From Nigrospora sphaerica (lineage: Eukaryota; Ascomycota; Sordariomycetes; Amphisphaeriales; Apiosporaceae), in assembly GCA_018287875.1 (NCBI GenBank), contig JAGVVL010000016.1:1-64000 (forward strand): DNA of 64,000 bases, read 5' to 3'. The position numbers were made by a program, and so were the translations under genes. Below, in pieces: positions 1-11,648 of this stretch. The first letter of the stretch is position 1. The number at the start of each line of letters is the position of its first letter. Under the pieces are notes generated by a model. That model had not been told where the DNA came from, did no database searches, and saw nothing but the letters and a program-made list of their open reading frames with translations.

Positions 1-1590
1 AGTCCGTTCTCTTCGGCAAAGCTAGCTAGCCGTTGCGTTAGTAGGCTCTCGATCGCTTTCCCTATAGTGTTGAGCAGCGCGATAGGTCTCCATCCGCCGG
101 CTTGGTGATACTCGTTTGGCTGCTTTCCTGGCTTCCGGAGGATAACGGTGACTGCTTTCCGGAACGCTCTTGGATAGTATCCTATATGCCAGCACGCTTC
201 CGCTAGGAGGCCAAGGCCTGGAAGAGGGGCTTTCCTAGGCGTTTAAGGAATCCGTTCGGAAGCTGGTCTAGTCCAGGTGCCTTCCACTGGCCTGCCTTAG
301 TAAGGACGTCTTGGACTTCTTCTGCTGTCACCTTGCTGTCCATATCGAGAGGCGCTGCGAGCCGGTTCGTTGTTCGGAAGCCGGTGTACGTAGCCTTAGG
401 GAGGGATAGAACCCTCTCGGAAGGCCTCTGTTTTCTCCTTATGGGTCGTTGCTTCGCCACGCGGTGTGTAGAGTGTAGGGACTGCCGGGGGTAACGGCGG
501 TGCTGCTCCTTCCGTTCTTGCCCATCTCGCGATATTCCAGACGCCAGCTGGCTGGCTAGACGCCTCGTGGAGCATATGTCTCCAGGACGCCGTCTTGGCT
601 TCTCGGATTGCTTTCTTCTTTGAGAGAGTTGACTGCCGGAGGGCTCGCCAAGCTACGTCCGTCCTGTCGGAAAGCCATATCCGCTGGGCTCTTCGCTCCT
701 TCTCTATAGCTTCTTCTGTCTCGCGGTTCCACCAGGCTTTGCCTCTCCTTTAGAGTAGCGGAGGGGGCAACTAGGTCGGCTATCCGAGTTAATTCCTTAG
801 TTAACGTTTCAGTGTAGCTATCGATTTCTTCTGGTGTCTCGAGTCGCCCTGGCTGTGGTAGGTATGCCGCTTCTGCCTTCGCCTGGTCATAGTCAGCTGT
901 TTTCCAGCTGCGTCGTGGCCTGTCTTGGCGGTCTGTATGGGGTCCAGCCACGCGTATCACCTGCGGGAGGTGATCGGATCCAGCATATGGGGCGTACCCG
1001 TCGTAGGCAGTTCGGAGATCGTCCGTGGCCCACGCTAGGTCGATCGTGGAGTCCATGCACCCTCTTCGAGTCCATGTCGGTGTTCCAGGGGTGTGATCAG
1101 CTGGAGTCTCCAGGATTCTGCTAGCTGGAGCAGCTTATCAGCTGCCCTATGGGGTCGGACGTTGTATCCTCCTAGACGGGGTGGTGGACGTTAAAGTCTC
1201 CCACGAGGACTGTTCGTCTTGGCTGGGGTTCGGCATAGAGGGCTTCGATAGCGGGCAGGTCCGATCTGCTAGTGGACCCAGGGGAGGCGAGTATATGCAG
1301 ACGACTGTTATGGGACCGTCTGGTAGTTGGATTGTGATGTGACACCTATCTGGCTGCGCCTTGTATGTCCACTGCGCTAGGGTGTACTTCTTATTAATAT
1401 AGATGCATGCCCTACCTCCCTCGGTTGCGTAGAGTAGGTAGTATGGAGAGGATCTCGGGCAGTAGGTGGTCGGCATATTTGGGTTTCGCCAGGGCTCTTA
1501 GATAGCCAGGACGTCGTACTCTTCGGAGATGGCATCAACTGCCGGGATCTGTGCTTTCTTGCTTTTCTGCGTGTTCCAGTGTAGGATCCT
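1..1590 (-). pseudogene. LINE ORF2 fragment: AP-type endonuclease and start of RT
   Basis: Apurinic-type endonucleases of LINEs nick the target so that the RNA can be reverse transcribed. Visible pieces are GGRACIYINKK and ITVVCIYSPP in the N-terminal half (about 1,270-1,420), CMDSTIDLAWATDD (about 1,010-1,060) and GSDHLPQ (about 965-990), which match the conserved endonuclease blocks. The RT start, QAGGWRPIALLNTIGK, is near 50-110. The reading frame shifts several times and stops interrupt it, so it cannot be translated as it stands. The RT catalytic part lies beyond the window. Confidence 0.8.
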
Positions 1591-1598
1591 TAGCGCTG

Positions 1599-2954
1599 TT
1601 ATGGTCGAGCGTGGATGCTGTTTAGTGTTGACTCCGGTGTTTCGATGTCCATGTCGTCTATCTCTTCGTGGGTTCTACTGCGGGCTCTGCCAGTGCTTCT
1701 AGTACGGCAGCTGGTCGCTCGACGCTTCCGCGGCTGAACTGTCTGCCAGTCTTCGGCTGTTGTCTTAGGGGTTCTTGCGAGGGCAGTGCGAATCCCTTCG
1801 GTCTTGTGACATAAGCAGCCTTGGCAATCTGGACCTGCTCTTGGCGGACTGGGCACTCCTTAGACCACGCAGTGTGTGGTCCTCGGCATGCTGGACAGCA
1901 GTACCGGCTCTTATTCTCGGCTTCTGGGCATTCTTTATCATCGCGCTTTGTTGAAGAGCAGAGCCCGCACCTGCGTGCGTGGCGGCAGACACAGGCGATA
2001 TGTCCATAACGGTAACAGTGGTAGCATTGCTTAAGCTGTGCTCCTTCGGCGAAGGGCTCGCATGGATAGTAGCCATACTGCCAAATAAGGCCGTCTCGAC
2101 ATAGCTGTTCCGCTTGTTGAACCGTGGGTACTGCAATATATAGGGCCGTGACCTTCCCAGACGAGGTCTTAGTGTTGCGAGGTAGCTTGGCCTCTAGTAC
2201 GTCGATAGGGCCGCCGGGCTAGTTCCGGAGTTGGACTCCTAGCTGCCCTTGGTTCGTCTCTATGGCCTCTTTGTTAATGCCATGGGCCACCACCAGGATC
2301 TTTCTCTTCTGGATGGAGGCACTCTCTCCGAAGGCCTCGGCGGTCCAGTTTAGGTCGGCTTCTAGGGCTTGTTTCTCCGCTGCTGTCTTGCATGTGATGG
2401 CGTAGTCTCCGCTAGGGAGCTTACGTGCTGCTACTGCTGCCTCTCTCCCTGCGGCGGTGTTGATCTTGCGAACGATCTCTGCGTAGGTGCGTCCTTCTGT
2501 CTCTGTAGCCTTGACGGTGATCTCTCGTTCCTGACGGGGAGGGAGCGCCTTAGCTATCTGAGGGGCTCTAAGTGAGGAGCGGCGGTTATGGCGGTGGCAG
2601 CGGCAGCGTATGTCTTAGGAGCCTTAATGTGCTTATGGATAGCCTGAAGCTTGTTCTCGATGGCATCGATGCGTCTCTCGATGCTAGTCTGGTTGTCTGG
2701 TTCCTTAGCTGCCGCCTCGAGGACCGGGATGGCGGCTTGTACGGCTGCGACTAAGGTGGCAACGTCGGAATCACCAGCTAAGAAGCGTCTAAGGCTGTTT
2801 ACGGTGCTGCGAATGGCTTCTGGACTGCGTCCAGGTGCCGTGTTGCTGCTTGGCGATGGCGTACGCGAGTCTGGAGGCGACGGCTCGGGTGGTGGGGCGG
2901 GACGTTGGGGTTCCCGCCACCCGCGCTTTGCCTCGAGGGTGGTGGATCGACCAT
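1599..2954 (-). pseudogene. LINE ORF1, Gag-like zinc-knuckle protein (broken)
   Basis: ORF1 proteins of this LINE group bind the element RNA. The likely start codon is at 2,952-2,954 (MVDPPPSRQ). A Pro/Ser-rich N-terminus is followed by a segment that pairs well with the other copies (AAAVQAAIPVLEAAAKE) and by Cys-rich knuckles around 1,850-2,030. A frameshift near 2,905 separates the start from the main frame, and more breaks follow. A C-terminal piece (AEDWQTVQPRKRR) lies in another frame at 1,599-1,856, as in the two other copies. Confidence 0.75.
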
Positions 2955-3036
2955 TTCTAGGGTAAATGGGGCCCTAGGAACAGTTTCCGGGCTATCCGGT
3001 GGGTTTCAGAGTCGTGGTTGTGAAGTTATCGCCGTG

Positions 3037-3179
3037 TGGGGTCGGTTTCGAGAAGTTTTTTATTAGTCGGACTCCTATATCTTTTCAACCCAGCAACGCA
3101 CTTCTTCTCGCACGCTTCGCGTGCTCGTCCTAACCCTAACCGACGGGTCAGCTGGGCACCGCCTACCGTTCCCGCCGCT
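3037..3179. other. short spacer with two telomere-like units
   Basis: This is the flank outside the LINE 5' end. At 3,130-3,143 it holds CCTAACCCTAACC, about two copies of the CCCTAA unit of fungal telomeres. Two units are too few to call an interstitial telomere. No gene is seen. Confidence 0.3.
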
Positions 3180-3830
3180 TTCTTACCTTTTCTTGTTTTT
3201 TATTTTTCTTACGAGTGCATTTATACTATCCTTTTTACCTCTTTTTATATTCTCTCTCTTCTCTTTCTTTACTTTCATGCATCTACTTTACCTCCCTTTC
3301 TTTTTCTACCTACTTTTACACTTCTTTTTACACCTTCTTTTACACCTTCTTTTACCCTTTCTTTTCTAACTTACTGTTACACTTCCTTTTACACTTTCTT
3401 TAACACTTTCTTTCTCCTTTTATTCCCTTTCTCTTTACTTCCTCTTTCTTTTACTATATCTATCCTTACTTCTTAATTTCTTCCTCTCCTTATTTCCTAC
3501 TTATGTGCTCTTTATAATCCTTTTATACCTTTTTCTTTTTCTCTTTTATTCCTCTCGTACTCTCTTTCTTGAATTTCTTACTATTCGCTTTTTCTTTTTC
3601 TTTTTTCTTTACTACTTCACTCCTTTCTTTTAAAACTCCTCTTTTTATTCATCCGTCTCTTTTTCCTTTCTTTTTCTTTTTCTTTTTTTCTCTTGCTTTT
3701 TTCTCTTGCTTTCTTTTTCTCTCTATTTTTTTCTTTTTCTTTTCTATCTTTCTGTCTTATTCACCCACTTAATTTCTCTTTCTTTCTACTTTCTATTCAA
3801 TCCTATCTTTATAATCCTCGACATCGGCAA
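3180..3830 (+). repeat. 650-bp pyrimidine-rich tract with degenerate 12-16 bp repeats
   Basis: The plus strand is almost purely C and T here. At 3,300-3,420 there are loose tandem units around CTTTTACAC, repeated every 12-16 bases. Several long open frames cross the tract, but they encode only Phe/Leu/Ser/Tyr-rich runs and are by-products of the composition. Such tracts can adopt triplex structures and are prone to sequencing slippage. The tract sits directly upstream of the coiled-coil gene. Confidence 0.85.
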
Positions 3831-3855
3831 TCGGCTGGATGCTCTCGAGGCCCGG

Positions 3856-4251
3856 ATGAAACAACACGAACAGAGGATCGACGCCCTTGAGGCCGAGAAC
3901 CGAGCAGTTAGGAGCCAGAGCGATGATTTGAGCGACGGGAACGACACGCTGGGGCGGCGCGTCGCCGAGCTGGGAGAGCAGCTCGTCGACCTCCATGGCC
4001 ACGTTTCCGAGTGGCAGGACCTGGAGGAGCGGACCCGCAGGCTCGGCGCGTATCACGATACCTTGGAGGAGAGGTTTCGCGACGTCGAAGTTCGTCATAT
4101 CGAACTGGACGAGGACTGCAGCCGGATGGCGAAGCAGCTGGACGGCATGTACGATTTGATGAATGAGCGAGTTCACGAGCCTGTGCTGGACGTCATGGAT
4201 CGACACTACGCAGAATTGAAACGGAAACTCATGGTTATTTTCGATGACTAG
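3856..4251 (+). CDS. small coiled-coil protein (131 aa), function unknown
   Basis: The frame is rich in Glu, Asp, Arg and Leu, with clear heptad spacing (RIDALEAENRAV, RRVAELGEQLVDLH, DTLEERFRDVEVRH), so it should form a long helical coiled coil over most of its length. It ends MVIFDD-stop. The start used is the first Met after the pyrimidine tract. The same frame is open further upstream and already heptad-like before this Met (IGNRLDALEARM), so the true start may be upstream, or this may be the second exon of a spliced gene. No enzyme motif and no signal peptide is seen. The GC-rich codon use is normal and unlike the nearby transposons, which favours a real host gene. Confidence 0.55.
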   Translation: MKQHEQRIDALEAENRAVRSQSDDLSDGNDTLGRRVAELGEQLVDLHGHVSEWQDLEERTRRLGAYHDTLEERFRDVEVRHIELDEDCSRMAKQLDGMYDLMNERVHEPVLDVMDRHYAELKRKLMVIFDD

Positions 4252-4391
4252 TTGTGTATTCTGCTGGTGTTTCTGCGGCCGTTGGTACTCGCTGCCGAGT
4301 GAAGATCTCCCGTGACAGTCACCACTCTTCCACAACCTACCTACATGTATGGGGTTGAAGCTATGTAAGCGTGTTAACGGAATGACTACCT

Positions 4392-4676
4392 TCATACATG
4401 GTTGTAAACTAGGCGATCTTGTCCAATTCCGCCGGTCAGCTCGTGCCATCTCCTAATGCAGTCAGCTTGACACCGCTGCCAAAACACCCTTTTCCCTTTT
4501 AGTGGCGTGATGAAGCACTCGCTACACCCGACGTATTGCACGTAATAATAATCACAGTCCCGCGATTGAGTTGGACTTGGCATTTTTCCCTGGACGAGCC
4601 TCTCAAGTCCTGTCGGCCCGGGCGTGGGGGCGGCGCGCTCGGGCGGTTCTTGGGGTTCATCAAATGAGCGGCTCAC
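4392..4676 (-). CDS. possible small Cys-containing protein (94 aa)
   Basis: This is an open frame of 94 codons with a Pro-rich N-terminus and a C-terminal half containing YYYVQYVGCSECF and RCQADC. No family was recognised and no signal peptide or membrane segment is visible. It is kept only because composition and Cys content look less random than the other frames here. It may be chance. Confidence 0.2.
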   Translation of the reverse strand: MSRSFDEPQEPPERAAPTPGPTGLERLVQGKMPSPTQSRDCDYYYVQYVGCSECFITPLKGKRVFWQRCQADCIRRWHELTGGIGQDRLVYNHV

Positions 4677-5003
4677 GCGAATAAGGCGCCAATGAAAGCG
4701 CGCCGATAAACGCCAATGCCCGCAAGATCGGCAGACTGCGAATTGCCGTCCCTTGATTGGGGCATATAGCCGCTGACCAAGTCTGACATTGCTTTTGTAG
4801 CTGCCTCCTTTTGGGCGCCAAGTATCAGCCGGGCTATGCCAAGGCTAGCCTGCTGCTATCCTTGTTTTGCCATGCAGATAGCTGAATATGTGTTTCTAGG
4901 CATTGGACATTTTGCCGCATCCGCTCGAGGTATAAGATTGGTTATTTCGCGTTGAAATCGTGTCTATCAAGCCCTCGACATCCCCGTCCATCTCTGGGGG
5001 CCC
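4677..5003. other. intergenic region upstream of the 5.0-kb gene
   Basis: No ORF or RNA gene is supported. It presumably holds the promoter of the plus-strand membrane protein gene that follows. The sequence gataagattggttatttcgc lies about 70 bp before that start, but no convincing TATA box can be fixed. Confidence 0.4.
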
Positions 5004-6380
5004 ATGATGGCCAACACCAACGTCAGCACCCCTGGACACCTCCAGCCCCTGACGCCTGGAACTTTACCGACTGCGCGCTCTACAGTCAATACGCCAGCAA
5101 GATCTATCGGAAAACGACATTCAACAGCTACAATTTGTGCGCGGCCGAAGCCGACGTCATGTACGACTATCTGATATCCGGACTCCCATCCGACGCCCCC
5201 AACGCCACGGCGGCCCCGAGCGGAAGAGGCCTCGTCTTGGTACCGGTCCAACTGCTTCGCCTTCAGGTTCTTCCCAGTCGCCGAGGAACCGTCGGGCAGG
5301 GTCATTGCCAAAATGTTCGCGTGGCCCGAGCCGAACGACGATGTCCCTAAGCTCGGCACCGTCATTCAGAGTTGCAGGAGCGAGCTCCAATCAGCCATGA
5401 GTATTGAGGGGAACGCAGACATTGCCGGCGTCGGAGTGAGTCGGCCCTCCTTACCGTATAATATCAAGGCTGCTCAGGGAGAAGAACTGATTGAGATACA
5501 GGTGTTGGCGTCGTATGGGATCCAAGCAGGGCTCACCACCATCTTTCTTCTGCGACAAGGCCTCGAACTTGCTCGCACCTTATTGCGCACCACTCGACCC
5601 AAAACCGAGCGCCGCCGTCTGTCTTTCCATGATTCCCTGGAAGCCTCCCTCCCCGGTTTCTTCTGGAGCGCCGCCCTTTTGTGCTTCGGAACGCAAATTG
5701 CCAGCTTCGGCACCGTCTTGACGGCAACGGACGCGTCAAAGGCACTGGCCAAGATTAGGGAATGGAAGAAGGGATCGTCGTACAGCATCGACGACTATTA
5801 CTTTGCCGCTCTGGCGTCCGGGTTCAGCACCCTGTCCGTCTTCTCAGTGGGCCACCTCCTTTCGGCCCGGAGCCGACGACGCCGCCGTCTTATCATCACC
5901 GTCTTGGTCCTCGTCGGAATGCTGCAAACGGCCATATGGGCCTTGTTTGTGACGGCATCCAGGTACACCCTTCCTTCACTCGTGGTCATCTCGTCTTTTG
6001 AAATCATCGAACTCCTGACATACAGCGAGAACCAATCCTACTGGTTCTCTGTGGGTATTGCCTTACACGTATGCCTGGGGCTGGCCATAGCGATTACCTT
6101 GATGACGACGGGATATCGCAGAGTCATGATAGAACCGTTCAGCTGGTCCTTGCCCCGAGGATACAAAAAGAGCCTGGGCGTGCTGATGCAAGTTTTCTGG
6201 CTGGCTCTCATGTGGTTTACCTTTCACCTGCTCCGCCAACAGCGAGCCTACATGTTCAAAACGGACCAGACCGGGAATCCGCTCGCTGAGTGGTCGTTTG
6301 GGCAGGTCTTGGCTTTGACGACGTGGATCCCCGTCTTTGTGGAATTTGGCAACAATTTTGTCTGTGAGTTTCTACAATAA
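5004..6380 (+). CDS. multi-pass membrane protein, fungal-specific, broken by frameshifts
   Basis: The main frame (5,313-6,380, 355 codons) shows hydrophobic segments near residues 64-82, 113-135, 162-184, 192-214, 245-264, 287-307 and 328-346, separated by basic loops (SARSRRRRR). This is a six- or seven-pass membrane protein with a WSFGQVLALTTWIPVFVEF motif near the C-terminus, of a kind I associate with uncharacterised ascomycete membrane proteins. Upstream coding sequence continues it: a start (MMANTNVSTPG) at 5,004, then WNFTDCALYSQYASKIY in another frame and NCFAFRFFPVAEEP back in the main frame. About two single-base shifts (near 5,030-5,050 and 5,235) are therefore needed. The N-terminal part has glycosylation-type sites (NFT, NAT). 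A possible 49-nt intron (GTGAGT at 6,364, AG at 6,412) may extend the C-terminus. It could be a pseudogene or a real gene with base-calling errors. No function is assigned. Confidence 0.6.
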
Positions 6381-9300
6381 CTCCTAGGGCTTTGATCACG
6401 GTATTAAACCAGCGTGCAACAGCTGGAATGAAAGAGGAGTGGAAGGCAACATGCCCCAGTCCTCAAGGCCGTATCCACGACCCCGCCGGCCAGACCGGCG
6501 GAACAAGACACCGAGATGGTGACTTTGAATGAGGAGCGAAGAAGAAGGGGAACGCTACCGACAGACACAGACGTGGTAAAGAAGAACCGGAAGGTCCCGG
6601 CCCCCGATGGGCTAATGCCTCGAACTTCCCTAGCACCACAACGGCTGCCAAGGTCGTCTCCCACGGCGCCAACTCGACTGCAAGAGTTTGCCGGGCGTTA
6701 TGCACCGGCTTCGCTCTGTTCAAAACGGACAACCACGACGGTCTTCTCCACATCTTTACGGCCGCGAGACTATCAGAGTCGCCATGTCCGCTTAGAAGTA
6801 CTCGATGATACAGCTGCGCGGACTGGCGCACGGAAACTGATGAGAATGGGCAGTTGTCGGCGGTCAATGAGGTTGTTTGAAAGTGACAAACGGACGAACC
6901 GCGGGTCGGGCCGGTCCGCAGGTACCTCTCATTTTGTACTTGTCCTCTCTCTCTCTCTGTAACATACACGTGCAACACCTGCACAAGCCGCCTCCTGTGG
7001 CTTGACGAGACCCCCGTGCGGTCCAACACCCCGTGTTACGTCGCTGTGACAGACGAGGAAATGTTATCGAACCTTGACAGACACATAGATATTGGCCAAT
7101 GCGTCGCCCGGGACCGCCCCGTTTTTGTTGATCAAATTTGTGGTAGTTATCCCTGAACATCCCCAGATAGGCCATGGGATCACAAGCCAACTGAATCCCG
7201 ACAGCCTCTCCCCCGGGTGTAGCTTGGGAGCGCCGGCTTCACAAAAAATCAGTCAGCATTTCCCCGCTACAAGTTATTACAGTATGGCTCACTCGCACGC
7301 ATGTCAAGCATTTTCGCTGTACTTTGCCCACTTGAGTCGCTGGGCTCTCCTCCACTCTCATGGCAACCATTCCCTCCCTCTGTGAACATTTGCCCTCCCG
7401 TCTAGGCTGTCCGAGTGGGTATCCACACCTGCTCTCATGGGATCCCTGTCTCGGTGCACTCACCACAGGTCCTGGGAAGTGGAGGTGCCAGCGATGTTGC
7501 AACAAGTTCCATGCACCGGATCCGGCTCCGTCATCCCGATACACGACGTGCGCCTTGCCGTGGTTAAACCCACAACTACGCCAGAGACCCTCCCCCCTGA
7601 ATGCCGCGTCATCGCCACTCCCGGCGCTGTTGCCGACGCTGGCTTTCGCCCGCTGCTACGCGGGAGGGCCTTGACTTCAGTTGCGGCGACGACCCACGGC
7701 ACACCGGAGACTCTCTCGTCACACACCGGACGGGCATTTCCACGAAGGCAATGTTTTGTTTCAGCTTTGAGTCACCTTCCCAGGCTGTTGGCACGCGTCC
7801 GATGACGAAAAATCCCGCGTGGTGACGGGCGGCAGTGGGCATTGGGTCCGCAAAAGTCCCGACGTGAGTCGCAAATGAGCAAGGAGCCGGCTTCCGAATG
7901 CCGCGGGGAGAAGAGGGTTGTCGCAGCTTCATTGGCCCATAGCCCAGAGCAAGCAAACACTCGTTCTCATATCTGCTTCTGCCCGTCAAAGTGAGGCGAG
8001 AAGTGAGGTTGTCATCCGCATCTGGGCAGTGAGCATCCTTCCCCTCACGTTTGACTTCCGGCGGCGCGTCTCTGTCTCTGCCCGCCCAAGTGAAACGAGA
8101 GCTCGGGTAGGTGACTCATCCCGTCCGATAGCGCTGTAATGATATCCGTTTGCATCGAAAGCGCTTTGGCCAAGCCAAAGTGGTCCTAAAGTTTTGCCGT
8201 TGGCAAACACTTGCTGCCTAAAAGACAAGCCGGATACCACAATTTATGAACTCCTTCTGAGCTCTACCAATCAAGATGCACCGTACCCGGGCCTCCTTCC
8301 CCTGCAGGGACCGTGGCAGCCAGGCAGCGCAGCAACAGGACTTTCCATACCACTGCAGATCTGCGAGATGCCGCGTGGGATGGAGCTTTTGCCCCGCCCT
8401 TCCCGTCTGTTTGCTTGACATGCCGCAATCGAGGACAGTCATGGCCGGTTTCGGGACCGACGCAACGATGGCTTCGGGACCGTCACAACGAGACCCCTCG
8501 CAAGTCAGTGAGTACCCGTCAGAGCAGCAAGTTCCCGCGGCAGAATCGGAGACGGCAAAACTGCGGTGCACAACGACTGGTGATGAACAGAATCTCTACC
8601 GGTCAAGGGATTACTATTTACTTTATACACATGGCCGCCATGCTACGGAGCGCAGAGGGAAAGGGTCTCTCCCCTTTACTGTCACAGATGCTTCGAGGTA
8701 TTCCACCCACATGCCACCAGAATAGGTGTAGACTCCATCCAAATCGACAGCGTGTTCCAAGACGGTACTATTCTAGTGAAGATGGTATAGGCGAATCACA
8801 GCCTCAGCTTCAGGGCATGGATGAAGACGCTTGCCCTGGATACCTCGGTAGTTCGGATTTCTCGGAGCCGTCTCTGCTGCTGGCCCCTTATGCTATTCCA
8901 TACTTCTCCCCTAATTAGATTGCATGGCCAGTTACGGAGACGGAGGACCATGATACCAGATGTGAGTCACTACAGGGGGTGATGAATGTAGCCAAGAAGA
9001 GAACGGTGTAGCAAGCAGGCACCTTTCTGGGGGATGGACACGGGTCTATCCCACCAGGCTCGGAATCGTGTCATTTCCTCGAAGAGGAAAGAGCACATAG
9101 AGTGTATATAAAACAGCTTAAATTTATTAGTATTCGATGTTCTTGCTTGTAAGAGGGTTGTACCGTCTGAAGAAATCCGAAAATGTGATCAGGGGGGCTA
9201 AATGATGCCATGCGATTCCGAGCCTGCTGGCATCCCATACTGATTTTGCTACGGCAGAGCCACCTTTGAGCGTTCGGAAACCACCGAACCACCGATCTTA

Positions 9301-10240
9301 CGATCTTGGTCAGCCCCGCCTGGGGTACTCGTCAGCGCTGTGGACTGGTGGCGTTATGCTTCAACGCTGCGGAGGGCACTTGGGGTCGGAGCCCCGGAAG
9401 CCTACAGGTACTTGGTTACCTTTTAGGCTTGCGGGCGTGCTGCGCGGCGATCTGTACCTGCAGACATCCCCCTGCTGCCTGTGGACGGAAATCCGGGGTT
9501 GCCCTGTATAGCGACATGTCAGCACTGTCAGCCAAGCCGGGAGCGATGTGACATGCCGTCACAGTTTAAGGTTTTTGACAGGTTTTGGCGGAGCGGGCCA
9601 TGCCACGCAGTCGGCTCCATGGAACAGGGATTCTCAGGAGAGCAAGAGTCAGGGTACTACTCATCACTATCCCTCGCATCAATTGCACAGCAACGGTGTA
9701 TTGCGTGAGTAAAACTTATCGAGCCGTTAAGCCTCGACGTACTCTAATAATTTGAACCTCGGATTTCACAACTCACCCGATTGCCTGAAACCTGGAATTT
9801 TAAACCCAGTATGTATTTGCGCATAAATTAACGTCAACCTGGTTAACGATACGCACGAGGGGCGCGCCCAAGAGCGTTTGGGTGAGCCATGTACCAAGCA
9901 CCAAGATCTTGATTCAACTACTGCTAAAGGGGGAAGCAGACCGGGAGTACCCTCCTCACTGTTACTTCCAGGTGCTGACGATTTAGAGGCTCCCCTGCCC
10001 GACTCTGTAAAACGGGTCGGCCGTCATCCATCAGCGAGCTGGGATCCTACTGGATACTATGCGCATTGCCAGTCGGTGAGCATAGTTATTACCTAGGTCG
10101 GTGACTAAGAGGTACCTAGCTTCTGTAGGGATCCCATATTCGTCCGTCGGAACCGCTCTCGTGTTCGGATTGAACAGCCACATGTCATTCATTGCAGCCT
10201 ATCAAGTCGATCGAATATGCCGAACCGAGGTAAACAGATT
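6381..10240. other. 3.9-kb gene-poor host segment
   Basis: GC is normal and there are many short chance frames on both strands (longest about 200 codons at 8,313-8,918), but none has a recognisable motif, signal peptide, membrane pattern or credible splice structure. A 7-bp perfect hairpin (tttcctc gaa gaggaaa) is at 9,074-9,090, followed by a tatataaaa run, and 9,720-9,850 is locally AT-rich. No tRNA-like cloverleaf or repeat was found. It may contain a poorly conserved or intron-rich gene that I cannot see. Confidence 0.5.
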
Positions 10241-11648
10241 TCAGTGGCCTTGCTCCTTTCGCCGATGCTTCTCCGCCTCCTCTCGAATGGACTTGGTGAG
10301 AAGGGCTCGCTTCCAAAACTTCTTTTGTATATTGTACCGAATGGCCCCTTCGCTGTAGCTCAACTCCCGGGGAAGAAGACGGGAACCATGGAGAGCCCAG
10401 CCGTCGGCACCCATTTTTCCAGCTCCATCAGGGCACCTTGTACACCGTTGGCGTAGATGACCTCAGAATCATCCGGCTTGGTCGTCTGAAGCCATGCCGG
10501 GACGCCGTCGGCTTCCGACATTGAGGTAAGCCAAGGCGGCATGGGTACTCTCTGCGTATCGGGTGGGGGCTTTGGTGTTTCGCTGCGCGCGATTGTTGCG
10601 ACACCCACTCGGAGACGGGCTGAAGCTGCCTGGTATCCTCCTCATCATTGGTCTGGGCATCGTCATCGTCCTCAAAAGTCCCAGTCCCGCGTCGTCCGAT
10701 GATGGTCGGTGCTCTCTTGAAGGGGCTGAGGTGTACGCCTGACGCACTGGGCATCCGGGATGTGCCGGCAGCGAGCACGTTTTGCACCATACCAATACCT
10801 CCGACCAAGACGAGGAACCAGGAGTCGTCTTTGAGACCCGAGACGCTGATCAAAAGGCAGGTCCAGAGGACTGTGAGTAGCAGAGACGGGCCGCGTGTCT
10901 CGGGTCGAGGTCTCCATGTCCCCGTCGCCAAGCTTTCAAAGTCCCAAGACCCGGGGCCGCCGAGCAACACCATGATATGGTGACTCCCGTTGCCCTGGGT
11001 CAAGCACGTCACCTTCTCTTTTGTGAGCTTGCGGGCGGCCAATTTCTCGTCCTTCCATTGCGGCAGGGTACATGTCGCGGTGCTGAGCAGGTTGCCGCTT
11101 GCCGTGACGAGGAATGGCCCCCAGTTGCCAGAGCGCACCCATGGAATAATGGCAATGGCGGCTTGGACGACGATCACGCCCCAACCCAGCCACCACACCC
11201 AATCCACGCTGCAACTCGAAGCCGGTCCCATCTCGAAAATGTCGATTCGGAGTGACTCGGCTTTGCCGCCCTCGTCGAGATCCCGGGGATCGACTCCGTG
11301 GTGCGATGCGTGATCTCTCAGAAGGCGAGATTGAACCCATGAGCGCGACTCTCGAACGAAGCCGTTGCTGCAGTTGACGATAATGGCAGGATAGTCGCCT
11401 CTCGGCATCAGCCTCATATCGCCGCATGCGGCCAGGAGGTTGGAGAAGCCATATGCTACCCACCCGAACGAAAAGGCCACGGGGACGATGGGAAACCTCG
11501 CATTATTAATGAGCCGTACTTCTACTTGAGGCCCAACCATCTGGGCGATGGCCTTCTGGACAACGTCGCCGCCGACCAGCAACAGGAGGCTGAGAATGTC
11601 GCTTGGGTTGGCCCATTGTTGCTTGAGTTCGTCCCTGGGGCTCGTCAT
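10241..11648 (-). CDS. conserved fungal multi-pass membrane protein, frameshifted near its C-terminus
   Basis: The start is at 11,646-11,648 (MTSPRDELKQQWANPSDILS). Hydrophobic segments lie near residues 16-35, 52-74, 150-171, 174-194, 255-271 and 276-296. Blocks such as FSFGWVAYGF, DWVWWLGWGVIVVQ, CLTQGNGSHHIMVL and SGLKDDSWFLVLVGGIGM are the sort conserved in large families of unnamed Sordariomycete membrane proteins (from memory, not checked). After about residue 340 the reading moves to another frame (ALMELEKWVPTAGLSMVPVF at about 10,365-10,430) and then to a third (IQKKFWKRALLTKSI), ending with the stop at 10,241. Two indels, near 10,570-10,610 and 10,345-10,365, are implied. No catalytic motif is seen, so no function is given. 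Confidence 0.65.

Larger units (their letters stand above)
1..3036 (-). mobile_element. Tad1-like LINE (copy A), 3' part cut by window edge
   Basis: This is a non-LTR retrotransposon read on the minus strand. ORF1 (zinc-knuckle protein) lies at 1.6-2.95 kb, the ORF2 endonuclease at about 0.6-1.6 kb, and the start of reverse transcriptase runs off position 1. It is clearly homologous to, but diverged from, the two LINE copies at 40,208-45,004 and 53,729-58,523. The 5' end is placed where homology to those copies stops (gttatcgccgtgt here, gttatcgctatgt there). The flank beyond differs from theirs, so this is an independent insertion. Assignment to the Tad1 group rests on domain order and three zinc knuckles, and is an inference. 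Confidence 0.85.

Noticed and set aside
3036..3850. Several long plus-strand frames through the pyrimidine tract
   Set aside because: They encode only Phe/Leu/Ser/Tyr runs produced by C/T-only sequence, overlap in different frames and have no gene features.
3793..4449. 218-codon minus-strand frame
   Set aside because: It is antisense to the coiled-coil gene, whose heptad pattern is far more convincing.
6463..8918. Frames of 120-200 codons on both strands
   Set aside because: They overlap one another, have low-information composition, no motif, no credible start context and no splice structure.
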